Source of the DNA: Flavobacterium glycines
GTDB taxonomy: Bacteria; Bacteroidota; Bacteroidia; Flavobacteriales; Flavobacteriaceae
Direction of reading: 5' to 3'
Assembly: GCF_900100165.1 (NCBI RefSeq)
Contig: NZ_FNEO01000001.1
Location: 744,001-808,000 of the forward strand
Length of the DNA stretch: 64,000 bases
Shown: piece after piece, positions 62,388 to 64,000 of the stretch
Position numbering within the stretch: position 1 is the stretch's first letter
Layout of the letters: the number at the start of each line of letters is the position of its first letter
Notes under the pieces: generated by a model
What the model was told of the DNA's origin: nothing
Databases searched by the model: none
What the model saw: the letters and a program-made list of their open reading frames with translations, nothing else
Made by a program: the position numbers and the translations under genes

Positions 62388-63599
62388 TTATTTTGCTTTT
62401 TGGTAAAATTTTTTAAAGGAAAAATATACCGATTCAGCTATTTTTTTTGCCATTAATGGTGGAACAGCATTACCAACTTGTACATAAGTTTCTTGCTGAT
62501 TACCAATGAAAACAAAGTCGTCTGGAAAAGATTGTATTCTTGCTGCTTCTCTTACCGATAAAGTTCTGTCTTCTGTTGGATGAATGTACATATAACCATC
62601 CATTCCAATATGTGCTAAAACAGTCCAAGATGGATTATTTTCAACTAATCGCTTAAGCCTATCTTTAAATATATCCTCTCTAAATGGAAGTATTTTTCTA
62701 ACATCAGGAGGTAGATCCATATAGATACACCCTTGGTGCATATGAGCAAATACTTTTTTAGCCCTTTCATTTGTTAATCTACAGATATTATTTTTAACAG
62801 TTTTGCCTGTTTTTTCTCGCATTAGTTTTTGAAATTGGTCTAGCTTTGTATGTTTACTATATTCTACTTCTGAAATTCTCCAATTGTCAGTAATCTTTGG
62901 AAGGTCAGATATAGCACTTTTTACAGTAATATGTTTATCTAATTTTTCAATATCAATTTCTGAATCATTTGGGTTAATATTAAATTTCCCTTCTTTATAC
63001 CAATGGGTTATTTCAGGATATTTATAACCCATTCCCTTTTTAAATCCTACCAAAATCATTCTTCTTCGATTTTGTGGAACACCATAATTTACGCTATTTA
63101 ATACTTTGACCTCTTTAACTAATTCGTATTCAGGTAAATCACGCTCTATTATTTCTTTTACCGCATTGAATGTTGCTCCTTTATATTTTGTTAAAAATTG
63201 AGGAACATTCTCCATCACAAAAATATCTGGACGAAAAAAATCTACATAATTGAAATAATCTAGAAATAAATCATTTCTTGGGTCATTAGTAATATCTTTA
63301 TCATCATGATCTTTATAAACAGATTGTATTTTTGCATGACCAATTGTACTAAAAGTAGGACATGGAGGCCCCCCAATGATTAAATCTACTTTTTGTCCAT
63401 TCAGTAGTTTATTAAATTTTTCCGGTGGAACTTTACGAATATCTTCACAAATTGAAATGGAATCTTTAAAATTGTGTTTATGAGTTTCGATAGCTGATGG
63501 TTTATTGTCAATTCCACCAATGCATTTGAATTTACCTGTCATTTCAAATCCTTTAGCAAAACCACCCGCACCACAAAATAAATCTATAAAATTGTACAT
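62388..63599 (-). CDS. DNA cytosine-C5 methyltransferase (complete)
   Basis: A 403-residue enzyme with the full set of C5-MTase motifs. SAM binding is FIDLFCGAGGFAKGF (motif I, residues 5-19), the catalytic Cys80 sits in GGPPCPTFS (motif IV), ENV is in VMENVPQF (130-132, motif VI), QNRRRMILVG is motif VIII, and VQVGNAVPPLMAKKIAES is motif X. The Pro after Cys (PCP rather than PCQ) is unusual. The recognition domain lies between about 200 and 320. It protects the host DNA against the restriction subunits encoded downstream. Confidence 0.95.
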   Translation of the reverse strand: MYNFIDLFCGAGGFAKGFEMTGKFKCIGGIDNKPSAIETHKHNFKDSISICEDIRKVPPEKFNKLLNGQKVDLIIGGPPCPTFSTIGHAKIQSVYKDHDDKDITNDPRNDLFLDYFNYVDFFRPDIFVMENVPQFLTKYKGATFNAVKEIIERDLPEYELVKEVKVLNSVNYGVPQNRRRMILVGFKKGMGYKYPEITHWYKEGKFNINPNDSEIDIEKLDKHITVKSAISDLPKITDNWRISEVEYSKHTKLDQFQKLMREKTGKTVKNNICRLTNERAKKVFAHMHQGCIYMDLPPDVRKILPFREDIFKDRLKRLVENNPSWTVLAHIGMDGYMYIHPTEDRTLSVREAARIQSFPDDFVFIGNQQETYVQVGNAVPPLMAKKIAESVYFSFKKFYQKAK

Positions 63600-63640
63600 G
63601 TCTATTTTTAACTTTTTAGTAAAAACTATTTTTTAATTAT

Positions 63641-64000
63641 TTATAAAAATTTTTTTATGGCCTTAGCTATTTGTTGCGCCATTAAAGGAGGAACAGCATT
63701 ACCAACTTGTTTAAATTGATTTGTCCTAGAACCTTTGAAAACAAAATCGTCTGGAAAAGACTGAATTCTAGCAGCTTCACGAACCGTAAATGTTCTCTCT
63801 TGATTATAATCAGGGTGTATAAATAAATTACCATCTTTGTATAGATGAGCCACAACCGTTGTCCCAGGCAAATGCTTTTTTTGAACGGTATATCTATTAC
63901 CAAAATGTTTAGGATCATGATGCACTAAATCTGGTCTAACTTCAGCAAGATGTTTTAACTGCCATTCGTTCTTACTTAATAAATTATATCTTTTTCTATC
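63641..64000 (-). CDS. DNA cytosine-C5 methyltransferase, C-terminal part (runs off window)
   Basis: The minus-strand frame is open from the window end (64000) to the stop at 63641, giving 119 residues with the start beyond the window. The visible part covers the end of the target-recognition region (RKRYNLLSKNEWQLKHL) and motifs IX-X: HLPGTTVVAHL, FTVREAARIQSFPDDFVF, and KQVGNAVPPLMAQQIA. A GTG within it at 63925 is not the start because the frame continues upstream. It is followed by a second complete C5 methyltransferase 41 bases downstream, as in LlaJI-type systems that need two. Confidence 0.93.
   Translation of the reverse strand, partial: DRKRYNLLSKNEWQLKHLAEVRPDLVHHDPKHFGNRYTVQKKHLPGTTVVAHLYKDGNLFIHPDYNQERTFTVREAARIQSFPDDFVFKGSRTNQFKQVGNAVPPLMAQQIAKAIKKFL

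Noticed and set aside
63641..63925. Treating the last methyltransferase as a complete 94-residue gene
   Set aside because: The frame stays open to the window edge with conserved-looking sequence, so the GTG at 63925 is internal and the gene is only cut by the window.

Overview
The window looks like a chromosomal segment of a Flavobacterium-type bacterium (Bacteroidota). The DNA is AT-rich, and several genes are preceded by the Bacteroidota sigma-70 signature TAnnTTTG (the clearest is TTTG-N19-TACCTTTG before tRNA-Cys). The gene content is typical of the family: the gliding/type IX secretion lipoprotein SprE (PorW), a GLPGLI protein, a TonB-receptor-type barrel, GH3, DUF6909, DUF6168, DUF6341 and DUF6427 proteins, and an ATP synthase operon without the beta and epsilon genes.

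Layout. 0-10 kb: envelope and housekeeping genes, mostly on the minus strand (outer-membrane protein, YtxH/holin-like/DUF6327 membrane-stress trio, glnS, LysE transporter, GIN-domain protein, RNase R), plus a stomatin-like protein, folB and tRNA-Cys on the plus strand. 10.08-10.71 kb: a gene-free, very AT-rich region carrying five exact TTATTAACA 9-mers and two one-base variants. Gene polarity switches from mostly minus to mostly plus here, so it is a candidate replication origin. 10.7-26.8 kb: rpiB, tex, tatA, GH3/DUF6909, a sugar-nucleotide/glycosyltransferase pair, a PaaK-like adenylating enzyme, purD, upp and a family 9 glycosyltransferase. 27-33 kb: outer-membrane receptor plus GLPGLI protein, a PaaE-like ferredoxin reductase, and a PadR regulator with a membrane partner. 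33-42 kb: sprE, bactofilin, atpI-like, DUF6168, then atpB-E-F-H-A-G. 42-49.3 kb: an envelope run (flippase, dut, sugar-phosphate nucleotidyltransferase, TPR protein, DUF4292 lipoprotein, EnvC-like protein) interrupted by a GIY-YIG gene embedded in palindromic repeats. 49.3-52.7 kb: a transglutaminase / alpha-E / circularly permuted ATP-grasp cluster. 53-58.7 kb: polysaccharide deacetylase, an unknown lipoprotein, L,D-transpeptidase, cytochrome c and a PQQ-type sugar dehydrogenase. 58.8-64 kb: a restriction-modification island on the minus strand (two cytosine-C5 methyltransferases, McrB-like GTPase, LlaJI-type nuclease, Vsr repair nuclease); the first methyltransferase runs off the window.

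Intergenic gaps carry at least six kinds of palindromic repeat (5993-6067, 44121-44240, 44593-44611, 45655-45726, three copies of an AAACCATTAAG element, and 52930-53106), plus many strong hairpin terminators. The most notable regions are the candidate origin, the LlaJI-like island with its Vsr gene, and the GIY-YIG gene bracketed by REP-like repeats. Product names rest on motif and family recognition by eye; no database search was run.
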